NCBI GenBank assembly: GCA_930367205.1
Contig: OV884012.1
Span: 149,745,405-149,809,404, forward strand
DNA: 64,000 nucleotides
Reading direction: 5' to 3'
From: Acanthosoma haemorrhoidale
Taxonomy: Eukaryota > Arthropoda > Insecta > Hemiptera > Acanthosomatidae
Part shown: positions 38,600 to 50,913 of the stretch, piece after piece
How the letters are laid out: the number at the start of each line of letters is the position of its first letter
Position numbering within the stretch: the first letter of the stretch is position 1
The notes under the pieces: model-generated
The model's database searches: none
Seen by the model: the letters and a program-made list of their open reading frames with translations, nothing else
What the model was told of the DNA's origin: nothing
Program-made: the position numbers and the translations under genes

Positions 38600-40087
38600 C
38601 TGTTTTTTATTCTAACAATTTTTAATTGAAATGAGAAAAAATGTAGTATTTTACCCATTAACTTTAAGGGTATTTTTTGATAATAACCTAGAACCATCCG
38701 TCAAGCCCAGCCAAACAATGATAGTTTCTTCTTCTTTATGGACAACTTTGGCCAGGATCATTTGAACAAGAAAATGATGAAAATAAAGTCTATTTACTAA
38801 TGCAACATACAATTCCCCAGGTCTAATTTCTTTAGTTTGGGATTGGGAATCATACTACTTTCTTCTTGTTTATAAAATTTTAATACTTGCTTTACAAAAA
38901 TCAAAAAATGTTGTTTAAAACTAATCGATATACTTTTAATTTTTTGAGAAAGCCTTTTCAGAGGCTATTCAATTAGTTTTAGAAGAAATAATATGCCAAT
39001 CAGAGGGCCACTCGTGAAAAACATGTGCATTTTAAAGATAAAATAGATACCTTTTGTTCAAATTTATGAAAGAAGTGTGAAGAATCCAACCGTAATATGA
39101 CATTGTTTACTGTCAAACAATAGTGGTCTGTTTATATAATAACACTTACACCTCTTTTCTTAATTATCTAATAATGGTACCAATCCAATTAGGTACATAC
39201 ATCATAAGGCTAATCATGACATTATAGACAACAATTATCCAAGTTCTTGATGCCTGAGCAGGTGAACGTTGACTGTTAAATAATTTGTTTCAATAAAATA
39301 GTGAAGAATGGAGCCCATATTGAAAATATTAAAGCCCCGAATCTTTAAGGATTTGGTATTTCCGGGATTGACCTGAACTACTGCTAACATGTTACCTCTA
39401 TAGTTTACTATAGATGAAACTAATTTTTCCAAAAATGATTTTTGTGACAATATACTAGGGATTTTAAGATTTAAGTAAGAAAGAATCAAAATTAGCAGAA
39501 AAAAAAAAAGATAATCCTCATTTGTGAATCAGGCTTTTATTTTTTTACTTTTTTGAAGAATGACTTGACTCCAAAAAGGGTTCGTTTTCTCTAATTTTTT
39601 AATACCATACAAATTTAGTTGAAATTATATTTAGTAGTTAGCAAGTTTTCAACAGGTAATTCATTTTTATAATTTTCAAACTATAGCGGTTACATTTCAT
39701 AACTAGCCCAGGACCAATGGCCAAAAACCAGTAATGTATGTACGATAAACTTATCTATCTATATATATAGGTAAATATATATAGATATACATATATAGGT
39801 ATATAGGTAAATCTACTTGAAAAACTTCTATGTTTGTTGGAGATACAACCAAGGGTTGTCATCATAAGATCTACAGAATCCTTTATTGTGCGATTAAATG
39901 CGATTCATCACACTTGATTATTATTTTTTTAAATTAGAGCTAAAACGTTTAGGGGCAAGCAGAGTGATTTAATAACAGTTCAATATTATTTTCTAGCCAG
40001 TGTGAATGACAAGTTTATAGCATAGGGTCTATTATAATTTAAAATAAATTATAAATATAAAATCTAGCTCATCGGAATTCTAAACCA
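38600..40087. other. Intergenic, no gene recognised
   Basis: AT-rich, with a degenerate TATATAGG microsatellite at about 39758-39815. The open frame at 39235-39489 (minus) has no recognisable domain. Confidence 0.5.
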
Positions 40088-40330
40088 AAGAAACTGTGAC
40101 TTATACTCAGCTTATTACTGCACTTACCTGAGAAGTTATGGGGTAAATATTGAATAAATAATACATTTATCTCAAATTATCTGTAATCTGATTTCTTCAA
40201 AAGCCTGAGAAGAAACTGTGACTTATACTCAGCTTATTACTGCACTTACCTGAGAAGTTATGGGGTAAATATTGAATAAATAATACATTTATCTCAAATT
40301 ATCTGTAATCTGATTTCTTCAAAAGCCTGA
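40088..40330. repeat. Exact tandem duplication, period 122 bp
   Basis: Bases 40088-40208 reappear, with no difference I can see, at 40210-40330. The unit starts AAGAAACTGTGACTTATACT and ends AAAAGCCTGA. Identity implies a recent event or an assembly duplication. Confidence 0.9.
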
Positions 40331-42460
40331 ATTCATTTCAAGAAAGGTTTTTTCCCCCACAAGTTCCAGTTGATAGCAGTTCGCAAATGTATCGACATAA
40401 GATTACATACAACCACCCAACATTAAGAAATATTATGAGATAGTAATCGTTCAATAAGTTATCAATTAAAGAATTGTGTAACTTAACTAGATCAAAATTA
40501 CCCTAAAATAAAAAAGGTTTAGGACTGTGGATTTGTCCCTGGAGTGAGGGAGTTCAACCAGCAGTTGTTATATAGGTCAATAGAGTACAATAGAAAATGA
40601 GTTAATCGAGTTCATTTTTTTTTAATTCAAAATGGAAATTTTCACATAAATATAAAATTAATATAATTGTTTTTGATGGTCTTGCTATTCTATAGCTTGA
40701 CAGCAATATTAACACATGCATGTATAACATAAATTTAATTTTGGTGTATTAAAATGTATGATATACAATAACTAATCCATATCCTTGACATTTGCGATTA
40801 AACGTATCCTTGACACAATACATCATTATACTTTTTAAAATTAAACACATAATAAAATTATGATTGCAGTAGGAAGAACACAATAAAAGTGAGCACACAA
40901 CACCACAGTAATGGAAGAATTTATATATTTATTTCAAAATCTGATCAAATATGCCTATTTTAAAGTTTACTAGAAAAATAAAAAATTAATAATTTTTCCC
41001 AGTTAAAGCCTTCAGAATCATTTTGGACATTTAAATATATCGTATATTGAAATGAATTACTTAATGACTGAAAGTTCAACTTCCCTCTGAAACATTTTTA
41101 ACTACAAAAATACCAGGGATGCAGCAATCCTTTAAATATGGTCCCATTAATACACAACCTACAGAAATGATACAATTTGTTCAAAGCATATACCAGGTGA
41201 ATGAAAATAAATATAACAGGTTTTTTCAAGCAAAGAAACCGTAATTTTGCATTTACTCTGAAACTTTTGTGACGCTGAGTTTAATTCACGATTCTAAGAA
41301 AAAAAAAAAAAAAAATCCCATTACTCTACCAGCTAAAAAAATTATAATTTCTATAATTAAATGGGATCCATGTCAGATCAAACTCACTCAGATTAAAAAA
41401 AACCAAAACAATAATAACTAATGTACATGGTACATCACTACCCTCATTGTTACCAAGTTAATACTAGAGTGCCCCTTCACCTATAATCTGATAAAAACTT
41501 AAACGTAATAAATAGTCTCAGATTTGTTTACACGATACATTAAACAATATATATTACACATCTCTCTTTTTAAATTTATTTAAATCAATTGTTTGATTGA
41601 TTCAAGTTTTTAAAATAAATATTGGAAAAGATTGACGAGAGAAAAGTAAATTTTAGACTCAAGAGTTACAGTCAAATTATTTACACTGAAGTATTCAATT
41701 CCAAGATAAGTTTACTTGAACTTTACTTTTTTTAATGTTTATTTTTTTCCATTTTTTAAAAATGTAATACAAATATATATTTATAATATAAAAAACATAG
41801 TGTGGTTTAGAACTTATTACTTTTCACGTTTTAGAATAAGTGACAAATAAGTAATGTACTCCATACATTCATTATGATTACCTTCTTACATTAAAAATCA
41901 TACATGTTTTAATTTCTTAATATTAATAAATTTTACTGTGTAAGAACAAACTATTAAAATATAGAATACAATCATTTAAACAGTGAAGTAAACAACAGGA
42001 ATATTTTCTTATTTTTTGCTGTGATAGACGGTGTAAAAGTTAAAAATGTAAGAAAGGTTACACAAGAATCTCTATGTTGGATGAATATCTTAAATTCAGA
42101 TAATATTTGGTAAAATACACACATATACGTTTCTATCATATCATCCTTTACCTTTTTTTTTTTTTATTTACAATTATATCACATTTGAATTTCTACTACT
42201 ATAAAATCAGCAAATAATTAATATACAATTAACAGTAGAATTAGTTTTTTTGAAAAAAAATAAAATTAGCGTGATCTTGAAAGCAGGATCTTCGAAAAAA
42301 ATTATAATTTTAACTGTGATAACAAATAACTATAAGTAAAAAATTATTATCATGCTGATAGATAAAGTTTAGCTACTTTCAAGTTTTTGGCATAAAGCTG
42401 GTATTTATTTTTTCGAGTTGAACCTTACGGTGGAAAACACTTGGCAGCTGAAAGTGGGTG
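40331..42460 (-). other. AdipoR 3' flank, including 3' UTR
   Basis: AT-rich. Minus-strand AATAAA signals occur soon after the stop (complement at 42404-42409) and further out near 41740 and 40929, so the UTR length is uncertain. No other gene seen. Confidence 0.4.
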
Positions 42461-45400
42461 TCACATGACAAAGGAGGCGCTCTGCACTGCGCTCTGTACA
42501 GCACATGCTCCTATTGACATACGATAGGTGAACATCTCGGTAATGCCGTGGAGATGAACAAATGCAGCTGCGATGACCAGAACATGGAATATCTGGTGGC
42601 TTTGGAACTAGAAAAGTTTTTTAAAAAATCAACAACTTCATAATTATAGTTTGTACAAGCACGTAAATACAAGATTTATAAAATGAGGCTTGATAAACTA
42701 AAAATAAAAATCTCATGCAACAAAAACCACGTCAACAGTGAATGCCATTAGCTTTTAACATAAATAAAAATGACTATGAGTTCTACTTATTTAAACTTTT
42801 TAATGTGTTGTTAATATAATCTATTTATTATAATGAATGGTCAATTTTATCCTAGCAGGTTATGCTATTATGGTTTTCAGTGCTAATGATGGCGAGGAAG
42901 ACATTGTAAAAATACTTAATTTTCCTTCTTTACAAAATTTTTAAAATAGCTGAATTGTAGATGACTTCAGAATCAGCTATTTCAGCTGCAATGTAGGTTA
43001 TATTATAATCCTTTTGTTTAGTGAGATAATTATAGACATAGAATAAGATTGCCCCTGTTCGTGTTTTAATATATGGCTCAAGATTACTTTTAGTTAAGTG
43101 TTAAGGTGTCAATTATCCTAAATAAGAAGGTAATGAACAAATAGGCGTCAAACACAAGGGACGATTACATTTGGATTGAAATAGGAAAAGAGAGAGAGAG
43201 CTCACCTTTCCGTAGTGTGCTAAGGGTATGGCCGATGCCAATTGGCACACGTGTATTTGATCCATGGACTAAGGCTGATCACACTTAAAGGCCATATGGA
43301 GGGTGTGAAAGAAGATGTTAACATTATTTGTTTTGTAGCTATACAACAAAGTTTACTTACCCAGATATCAAACTTTCCTGGAAAGAGGCACTCTGGTATC
43401 CTGAAAGTATAGATGACAGCACCCAGGATGTAGAGTACACCCATCAAAATGAGCCAACCAAGTGAAGCGAAATAAACTGCGTTCAACCAACCTTCCAGTA
43501 TGGTGTAATGAATTGCTGGTATGACACCACTCAAGCCAAATGTTGTGAATACAGCTAAATAAAATACCAAAAAGGTAGATAAATTAAAAAGAAAAACTAT
43601 AAATGTCATTAAAACTTAAAAATTGTTTTGTGAAATAGATGTTTATGGAAAGTGATGTGGTCAATATGTTTTAAGTGTTAGGTTTTCACCAGAAGAATAA
43701 AGTAACTATAACCAACTTAGTAACTATTGGTGTGCCTTAAGAAGGTAGGTATTCATTCTGAACCTTATGTGAAACATTTAAATAAATAAATATTTTCATT
43801 TCCTTATATTATATTTCTTCTTTCCTCAAAAAATATTAAAATAACACTTGTACTCGACATGTGGCTCATTAGGATGCAGTGAGAGAAAAAACAATATTAC
43901 ACCATTGAATCGTGGTACGATTAATACATTGATTGCATGTATTTAATTTGCTAAATAGACTAGAAAGAAAAAAAACAAGCTTTGGGACTTTTTCACTATT
44001 TTTGGCAGTCCTATACAAGAAGGTAAAACAATTTTTTTTTATAAATTGGAAAATTTGATCAATATAGGAGGGATGCATCACAATTCAAGTATAAAAATTA
44101 TTAGTGTGATGTTTCACCTTATGATTTCATAACTTAAACCAGCATTAAAATGATAAATATAGTATCAAGTAGACCAGATTGAGCTGAGTGAGGACTGCAA
44201 AAGTTGCTTCATTTGAAGCTAAGCTAAGCTGTTTGGAAACTGTTTTTTGTGACGACCTACTGTATTTGGTTGGAGTATATATCAAGATAATAAAAAAAAT
44301 GAAAGAAAAAATGAGAATTTAGTCAAGAAATAAATTTAATTTAAAATCATAAAAATTAAACATAGGTTTCTTTTTTATTTAAAATGATTAAAATACTAAA
44401 ACTTCATAAATAAATTACCTGCTCTTAAAGGGCGGAACCGAGACTCGCTAAATTTGTCCCATAGTGACACTATCATGGCCGCTGTTCCCAGTACAATAAC
44501 TATTGTTAAGTAAATGATCATTGGCCGGAACTGACAATAAAATCCGTAATAGAGCCAGGGCACGAATGATCCAGTTATTAGGATAGTTATTCCACAATAG
44601 TCAAGTCTAAAGATAGAAAAAAAAGCAATATGAATTTCTATTAATATCACATAATACTATGTTCTTTTGTAAATTTACTGAAAATAAAATATTATTACAG
44701 TCCAATCTTGATAATCCGAAAAATATGGACCAACAAGTTGTAGGATATAATTGTGTTCCGGACTACTGAGGGTCACATTTAAACAATGCAAAGCTAAATT
44801 TAACACAACCATAACTTACAACTTATAAATACTATAACTTTATAACTAGATATGTAAGTTGACACTTAGACTAAAACATTAAAAAACAATTTTTAACATA
44901 AAATACAAAATAGTACTAATACTGATATTGGAGTGTTCCTGTCTCTTTGTTGTTGAAACCAGCCATTTAAAGTTTCTTCAATTTTCAGGAATTAGCCACT
45001 TCTCAATTTTTTATGTTTTGCGGTTCACTTACAACGGATTTCACAAACTTTTCAATTTTGTCTTTATTTTTAATTGTCTAAAAAACTAACAAACAAAATT
45101 TGCAGCACTGTCTTAATAGGCAAGAAAGCTTGGGTTGTTTAACGGTAATCGACGAACATGTTGTGAAAGGAAAACAACTCCCTCCCTTCCACTTCCCTAA
45201 CTACGACCAGTCAAATGTTCTTGCCTTAGTTGTCACGAGATTGCCAGATTACCGAACGTGTTGGATTAACAAATTTTGTACTATCAAGATTGTACTGTAT
45301 TACAATGTAATATATAATGCTGTATTAATTTCACGATGAATGTTTTTATGGATATGATGATTATTTATACATGAATAAAACCTTACTTGCTAAATAGTTT

Positions 45401-48400
45401 CCCAACAAACTCAGAATGGCAGGAAAATGAATGAAAGGCAGCAGATAATCCAAGGCAAAGAATAACTCCAAAAAAGAAAGGAGTTAGCGCTATTTTGTGC
45501 GAAATAGGCACCACTTCAGAGGATCTCGAAACAAACACCACCATAACTGCAATGAATGCAATGCAACCTGGAAATAAAAATATTATTATTAAATAACAAA
45601 AAAAAATGTCAACCCATAAATATATAGGTTGGAAATTAAAAGTAATGTAGTTGCCATATCTATAGAAGCATGAAATTAATCCTAAAAAAATTGTTTACGA
45701 TTTCATTCCACAAGAAGACGAGTCCGTCTCCAGGCTTTTGTGATTAGCGCACCTGACTAATACTATGCAGATTCCCTCAGTCTTCTGAGGAACAATGAAT
45801 AACTAATTGAATTTAGAATTAGAAAATCTGGTTTAAAAAACCGAAATGAAAAGTTTGAGAGGTAATAAATAGCCTAACTCTGAGGTTAGGCCAACTATCG
45901 CAGCAACCTCGATTGGGCTTATCTCTTCAAATGTGGTGCGAAACAGATTTTTATTTAATAATGTCCTAGACTTTCTAATAACACATTTAAGAGTAACAGT
46001 ACAAACAGAGGAACTTTTCTTTTGATATAAAATGTAGAAAAACAAATCTCAATTTAGGCCAATAGGGTCTTGTTAATCTGTGATTATATTATATTATGTT
46101 AATAAAGAAAGATCAATGAGAGACCTAATTGACCTAATTTGAATATTTTTTTTTTCAAGAAGCAGTTTATTAATAAAAACTGAGTTAATTTATTAACAAA
46201 ACTGAATATTTTTGTTTTTATCATAGATCTTTTGCTAGTATTTATTTGAATTTCAATATCTTTCCTTAATTTATTACATGGTAGTGTTTTACGTTTATAA
46301 AATCAGCAAAGCATTTATAGATCTTAAATATTTTAAATAGATAGCAAGGATGAGGCTTTTTTCAGATAAAAGATTAGACAAAATAATTATAACCATATAT
46401 CATAATAATACATCTTTTCCTCAATTTAATTAAACAAATCATTTATTAATCTGTATTACTTATACTAGTATTTATATAAAGTACATAGCATCATAACCTT
46501 AGAATAAATTAGGAGTCACTAAAATATTTTTTCGAGCAAAAGTTAAAAAAATTGGGCATAATATCCTTCCATAGAAATTTTTAATTTATTCATTATTTAA
46601 GACTGATGTTTAAGACTACATTAGTCCACCATCAGGCAACATCTACACAACCATAAAAACTTTGGTACAATCACAATCAGTAAAAAAAAAGATTTCCTTT
46701 AAAATAAACATAATTCATCAAATGTAAATCGTGTTCTTACCACTTACATGTCGTATCATTCCAAATACAATAATGATCAATAAATTAGCATTATCAATTA
46801 AAATATTTTCAAGCCAGGACTAAATGAGTACATTAAAGAAATAAATGGTTTATAATATGTAATACTGTTGAAAACACTTTTACGAGAGAGGTTAGCAGCT
46901 TTTTAAACCAGTCAATAAATTTCACCAACTTACCCAGCAGATGTGTCCAGATATTTCCTGTTTCTGTGTGAATCCTAAAGATGGACTTAATGCACTCAGT
47001 GAATGAGGGAAGAGGAGGTCGATGGCCATTGTGCAAATAATCGTTGTCTTGAAGCCACTGGGGGAGGTTGTGGAAGTGACAGACACTCCATGATTCCCAC
47101 ACTTTTCTTACAAATTCCTCGGCTGGCTCTCGAGCACAGTTCATCAAAGCCCCAAGATCTAAATCCCTGAGGCCCACTTTCAGCACTTCTTTCACCTATG
47201 TAAACATATTTTAAAAATTATTATGGGAACAATTTTTTTTTAATTTTGAGTCATTACAGGCCAGAAGGGGGTTAGTAGACAATCAAACTTCCTATAAGAG
47301 GACAGCAGTGAAGATTGTATTTTTTCATAAAACTGAAGGTGTTTATTTGATATGAATAATGGATAAGAAATAATTTTTTTGGGGTTGCTATGTTTTTTTT
47401 GGGAGTTGCAACTGTTTTTAGTGGGAGTCAATGGTATAATGAAACAGCAGTATACATTATTTGCCAAAATGTCAGTACCACTGGTCACCAGATTCAATGG
47501 CTTACTGTTCACAGGCACTCCTGTACTTTATAAACAGGATTTTAAAAAGCCAATTGAGACACCTTATTCCTACTTAAGTAGGCCGGCCAATCTATGCCAT
47601 GAGTACTAAAGGCTTTAGTAGGTTCTGCAAAGAATGTCCGGATGCGAGTGTGATAATCTTCGCATTTAATTCTACTACATTAAGGACACAATGATCATAT
47701 CACAGGACCTACTGCCCTTTTGAAGATTTAGACTTGTGTTAAAAGTTTGTCTACTTCAATTTTCATTTTTTATTCACCCGGAGAGCAGCATTTTGAAAGT
47801 CTGTGATGAGATGACCCACTAACACCAATGGCCCTGACATTATTTTCTCTATATACAATTTTTCCCTCCAAAATTCCATTTTCCCAGTTTCTTGGAAAAA
47901 AGCTTTAGCCCAGCCCATAAGAAAAACTTTAACTCTACTTCACTGATAGACTACCATCCAATTGCTATCCTTTCTAACCTCTATATCTCTTAGTTCAACT
48001 CCAAATCTCCAATTTCCTAGAATAATAAGATGATTAGTAGGGAGAGTCCTCTGAAGGAAAGTGGCTTCCTTTGTTTGACAACAGCCATTTTTAATTGAAT
48101 TATGTGATTTCCTAACCGAGATTAAGTGTTTCTTGATTTTATTCAGTCTAGCTCGCTTGCCTGATTCATTTACAATTTCTGTATGATCCACATATTTGGA
48201 GTCTGTATCACTAGTTTTTTCTCAGCATTCTCTGATTTAGACTGGATTTTTTCTTCCCCCTAAGTCCCCTAACATATATATATATATAAACGGCCTGCCA
48301 CAATTAATTTGTAATAGACCAGTTTGCCTGGCACATTTTCACTTTTAGTCTTTTTAAACATGGTAAAAGGGCTTTTCTTGGATTTTGTACCTCCTGCTAT

Positions 48401-50913
48401 CATCTAACCAACGAAGACTTGTCTTAGGAATAGAACATTTAATCTAATTGGTCACCAATACTATTTTTCAAGCTATATTTCTAATTTGCTGGCGTAAAGG
48501 AAATTGAACTTTGATAATACAGTCACCAGATCAGGCTTGAAACAAAGATACTGTTCTCGATCCTATACTGTCACTAATCACCTATCAAACCTCTTTAAAG
48601 TCACTTAAAATACGTAGCTAAACTCAACTGTGATGCTACTGCAATGGTAGTCAGATGGCCAACTCCAACTAAATTTAACAACAAAGACTATTATGAATTT
48701 TTATTATAAGTAATAACAAAATAAAATAAACTAAGACAATTATATTTTATGACTACAATCGATCTGAGCATTATTTACCTCCCGTTCAAATATGGTGGGG
48801 TCTTCAGGGGTGCTGGGAAGTGGGCATCCTGCCCTCTCTTCTTCCTCAAGCTCACTTATTACATCTGTTTCAAGGATTTCCTTTAAGATAAATAAAGACA
48901 TAGTAATACATGATAAATTCAAAATATACAATAATAAATATGTCCATACATGTTGCAAATGTATTTGCTTAAAGCTTTGAGTCCGGCACAAACTCAAACA
49001 CTTAATGACAAATAAAAATGGATAATTTGGAGCTGTGCTTCCTAGAAATTAAATTTTACCCCTAAAACAATTTCCCCCCCTCCAGGGGTAGGGATTACCT
49101 CAATTTATAGTAAGATTCAGTTGTTCACAAGTTCACGAGCAACTCACTCACTGCATAAGTTATCTATTGGGGTACATGATATGTATATGTACAAGTCATG
49201 TGCCCCATTGGTGATGCATCAGAAGAGCATAAGGAAGTAATGAAAGAGAGAGGAAAATTATATTGTATTATATAAAATTGTTACAGCTGTGATGTGTGTT
49301 TGAAGGCTATAACTTAAATAAATTTAATAGCTATCACTGGATCTGTTTTAATTAAACTATCAGCAAAATGTATTTTGAAATCTCTGGGTTTATATAGGCA
49401 ACTCTATGCACAATAAGGAAACAAAAATACATCATTTAATTCATATTTGTTTCCTTATTGTGAACACAATTCAAATACAAAAGGCTTATTTTCATTATTT
49501 ATATTGGGTTGATTTAGAATGTTCTATTCTTAGGGACTGATTATCATCAAGTCAAAAACAAATAGGACTGGAAATCGCAGCAATTGTATTTAATGTTTAG
49601 TAGCAGTTTAGTACTTCATGTCACAAAATTTACAAATATTAATGAATAGCACCATTAGACATCATAAAAGGGGCTAACTTGCCTTTACACTCTCTCATTA
49701 TCAATGGTCCAACTAACTAAAAAGTTCTTCAAGTAATTATTTTCAAAAGCAATTATTAAATAATATCCTATAGTAACCAAGATTCGAACTTTAAATGTTA
49801 AGAGAAAGGGCAAAGCCGGGTATTTACAACTTGTTAAGAACTAAACTTTAACAACCCACAACCTGAGGAAGAGGTACGATTACAAATTATAATTTCTACA
49901 TTACTAGCAGTTTCCAATAGTGTTATAGAGATACAATATAATCTCATATACATATATATTTTATCAATATTATTATGTCATTTTTAAGAAGGATTATTTT
50001 ATTATATAAAATATTAAATAATATAAAATAAGTTATAACAAGTTTAAAAACAAGTGAATGTAACAGCAGAAAGTATGTGAGTAAACAACTGAGAGGCACA
50101 CTGAGGGACTGCAGTTGTTGATAGTTACTAAAAGAGCAATTGATAAGAGATGATTTAAAGGAGAGGTTGTCAGTTTTGGAATTGTTTGCGATGAGAATTT
50201 GTTCCAGTTTGCGGATGGTCAAACATATTTGACATGAGGGCCCCTACACTTCGCATTTCGAAGTATAACCTCATACATCATATTTGCATATTGGTGGAGT
50301 CTATAGGAGGCCATTGAGGCAGCATTGTATTTGGAACATCAGAATCACAAAACTCAATACTTGGATGGAACAAGGCAAGCATTAAACAGAAAATTTATAA
50401 ACAATTCAAAAACTGTATATGTATTAAATTTTTATTTTTTAGATGTAAATATTTGGTTGTTAAGGCCCCCCTTGAGACTTAATAAATTATAAGGCTAATT
50501 TCCATTTTTTTTTTATTCATAAATTAAAGATATATTACAATACATATCTCGGCTAGAGACAAATGATACTTCCCACTGATTTAAAATACTTGCATCGCAT
50601 TTGCTTTGGTTTTTTGTTAACTGGCAGAACTACTAGACGACTTAACAGCGGGTATAAATAACCATGTTGTCATTTGTAAATAAAATAAATAGATTTGTGC
50701 CATATTTATAATAGAATCTAAACTATATTAGATTTAAATACTCACCTTCACTTCATTTAAGCAGGGTATTTCATCGGCGAGACAACCGCATCTGTCCCAG
50801 AAAGGTTTTGTTAATCTCTTCCGGAGACCCTCGATCGGGTCTCCATTTGGTAGAGAATGACACAGAGCATCTCTCTCATCAAAAGAATCATAAGAATCGT
50901 CCGAATCACTCAT
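42461..50913 (-). CDS. AdipoR: Adiponectin receptor (PAQR family), complete, 7 coding exons
   Basis: Seven-helix membrane protein with an inward N-terminus and a zinc site, linked to ceramidase activity and metabolic signalling. Exons in transcript order: 50913-50746, 48880-48779, 47195-46934, 45567-45387, 44606-44419, 43554-43361, 42607-42461. All have GT-AG junctions and consistent phases, giving 413 aa (human 375 and 386). Residues 1-~115 are a soluble acidic N-terminus. LPQWLQDNDYLH and FRIHTETGNIWTHL precede helix 1. Zinc-site residues are Ser219, His223, Asp240, His369 and His373, with spacing identical to human AdipoR1. The start ATG follows an acceptor 12 bases upstream, so a 5' non-coding exon exists. 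The C-terminal ~20 residues (after HGITEMFTYR) are poorly conserved, as in other species. Confidence 0.96.
43555..44418 (-). other. AdipoR intron between coding exons 5 and 6
   Basis: 0.86 kb, AT-rich, no feature recognised; the open frame at 43869-44081 looks like chance. Confidence 0.6.
44698..45297 (-). mobile_element. Tigger/pogo-like DNA transposon remnant (600 bp)
   Basis: Ends are inverted (CAGTCCAATCTTGATAATCC on the left; CAGTACAATCTTGATAGTAC read inward from the right) with TA on both sides (44696-44697, 45298-45299). The minus strand has NKDKIEKFVKSVVSE and LNGWFQQQRDRNTPIS, the latter like the CENP-B-type helix-turn-helix of Tigger transposases. The catalytic domain is missing. 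It sits in an AdipoR intron. Confidence 0.7.
45715..45935 (+). repeat. SINE-like repeat in AdipoR intron
   Basis: Starts GTCTCCAGGCTTTTGTGATTAGCGCACCTGAC, recalling the tRNA-like head. Its tail (CTGAGGAACAATGAATAACT, then GAAATGAAAAG) resembles the SINE at 14413-14640. The boxes are degenerate. Confidence 0.4.
45936..46933 (-). other. Rest of AdipoR intron between coding exons 3 and 4
   Basis: AT-rich and without recognisable features down to the GTAAGT donor of exon 3. Confidence 0.6.
47196..48778 (-). other. AdipoR intron between coding exons 2 and 3, with possible LINE scrap
   Basis: On the plus strand at about 47935-47990 the reading DYHPIAILSNL matches the YRPISILP-type block of non-LTR reverse transcriptases. 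Sequence to about 48650 is less AT-rich than its surroundings but gives only broken frames. I call a decayed LINE with low confidence. Confidence 0.35.
48881..50745 (-). other. AdipoR intron between coding exons 1 and 2
   Basis: 1.9 kb; AT-rich, with a C-rich run near 49073-49082. No coding resemblance. Confidence 0.6.

Noticed and set aside
38068..38625. 185-codon plus frame as a gene
   Set aside because: It overlaps the CR1/L2-like LINE tail; its hydrophobic content is a frame-shifted reading of that element.
43220..43609. 129-codon minus frame as a stand-alone gene
   Set aside because: It is AdipoR coding exon 6 (43361-43554) with intron read-through on both sides.
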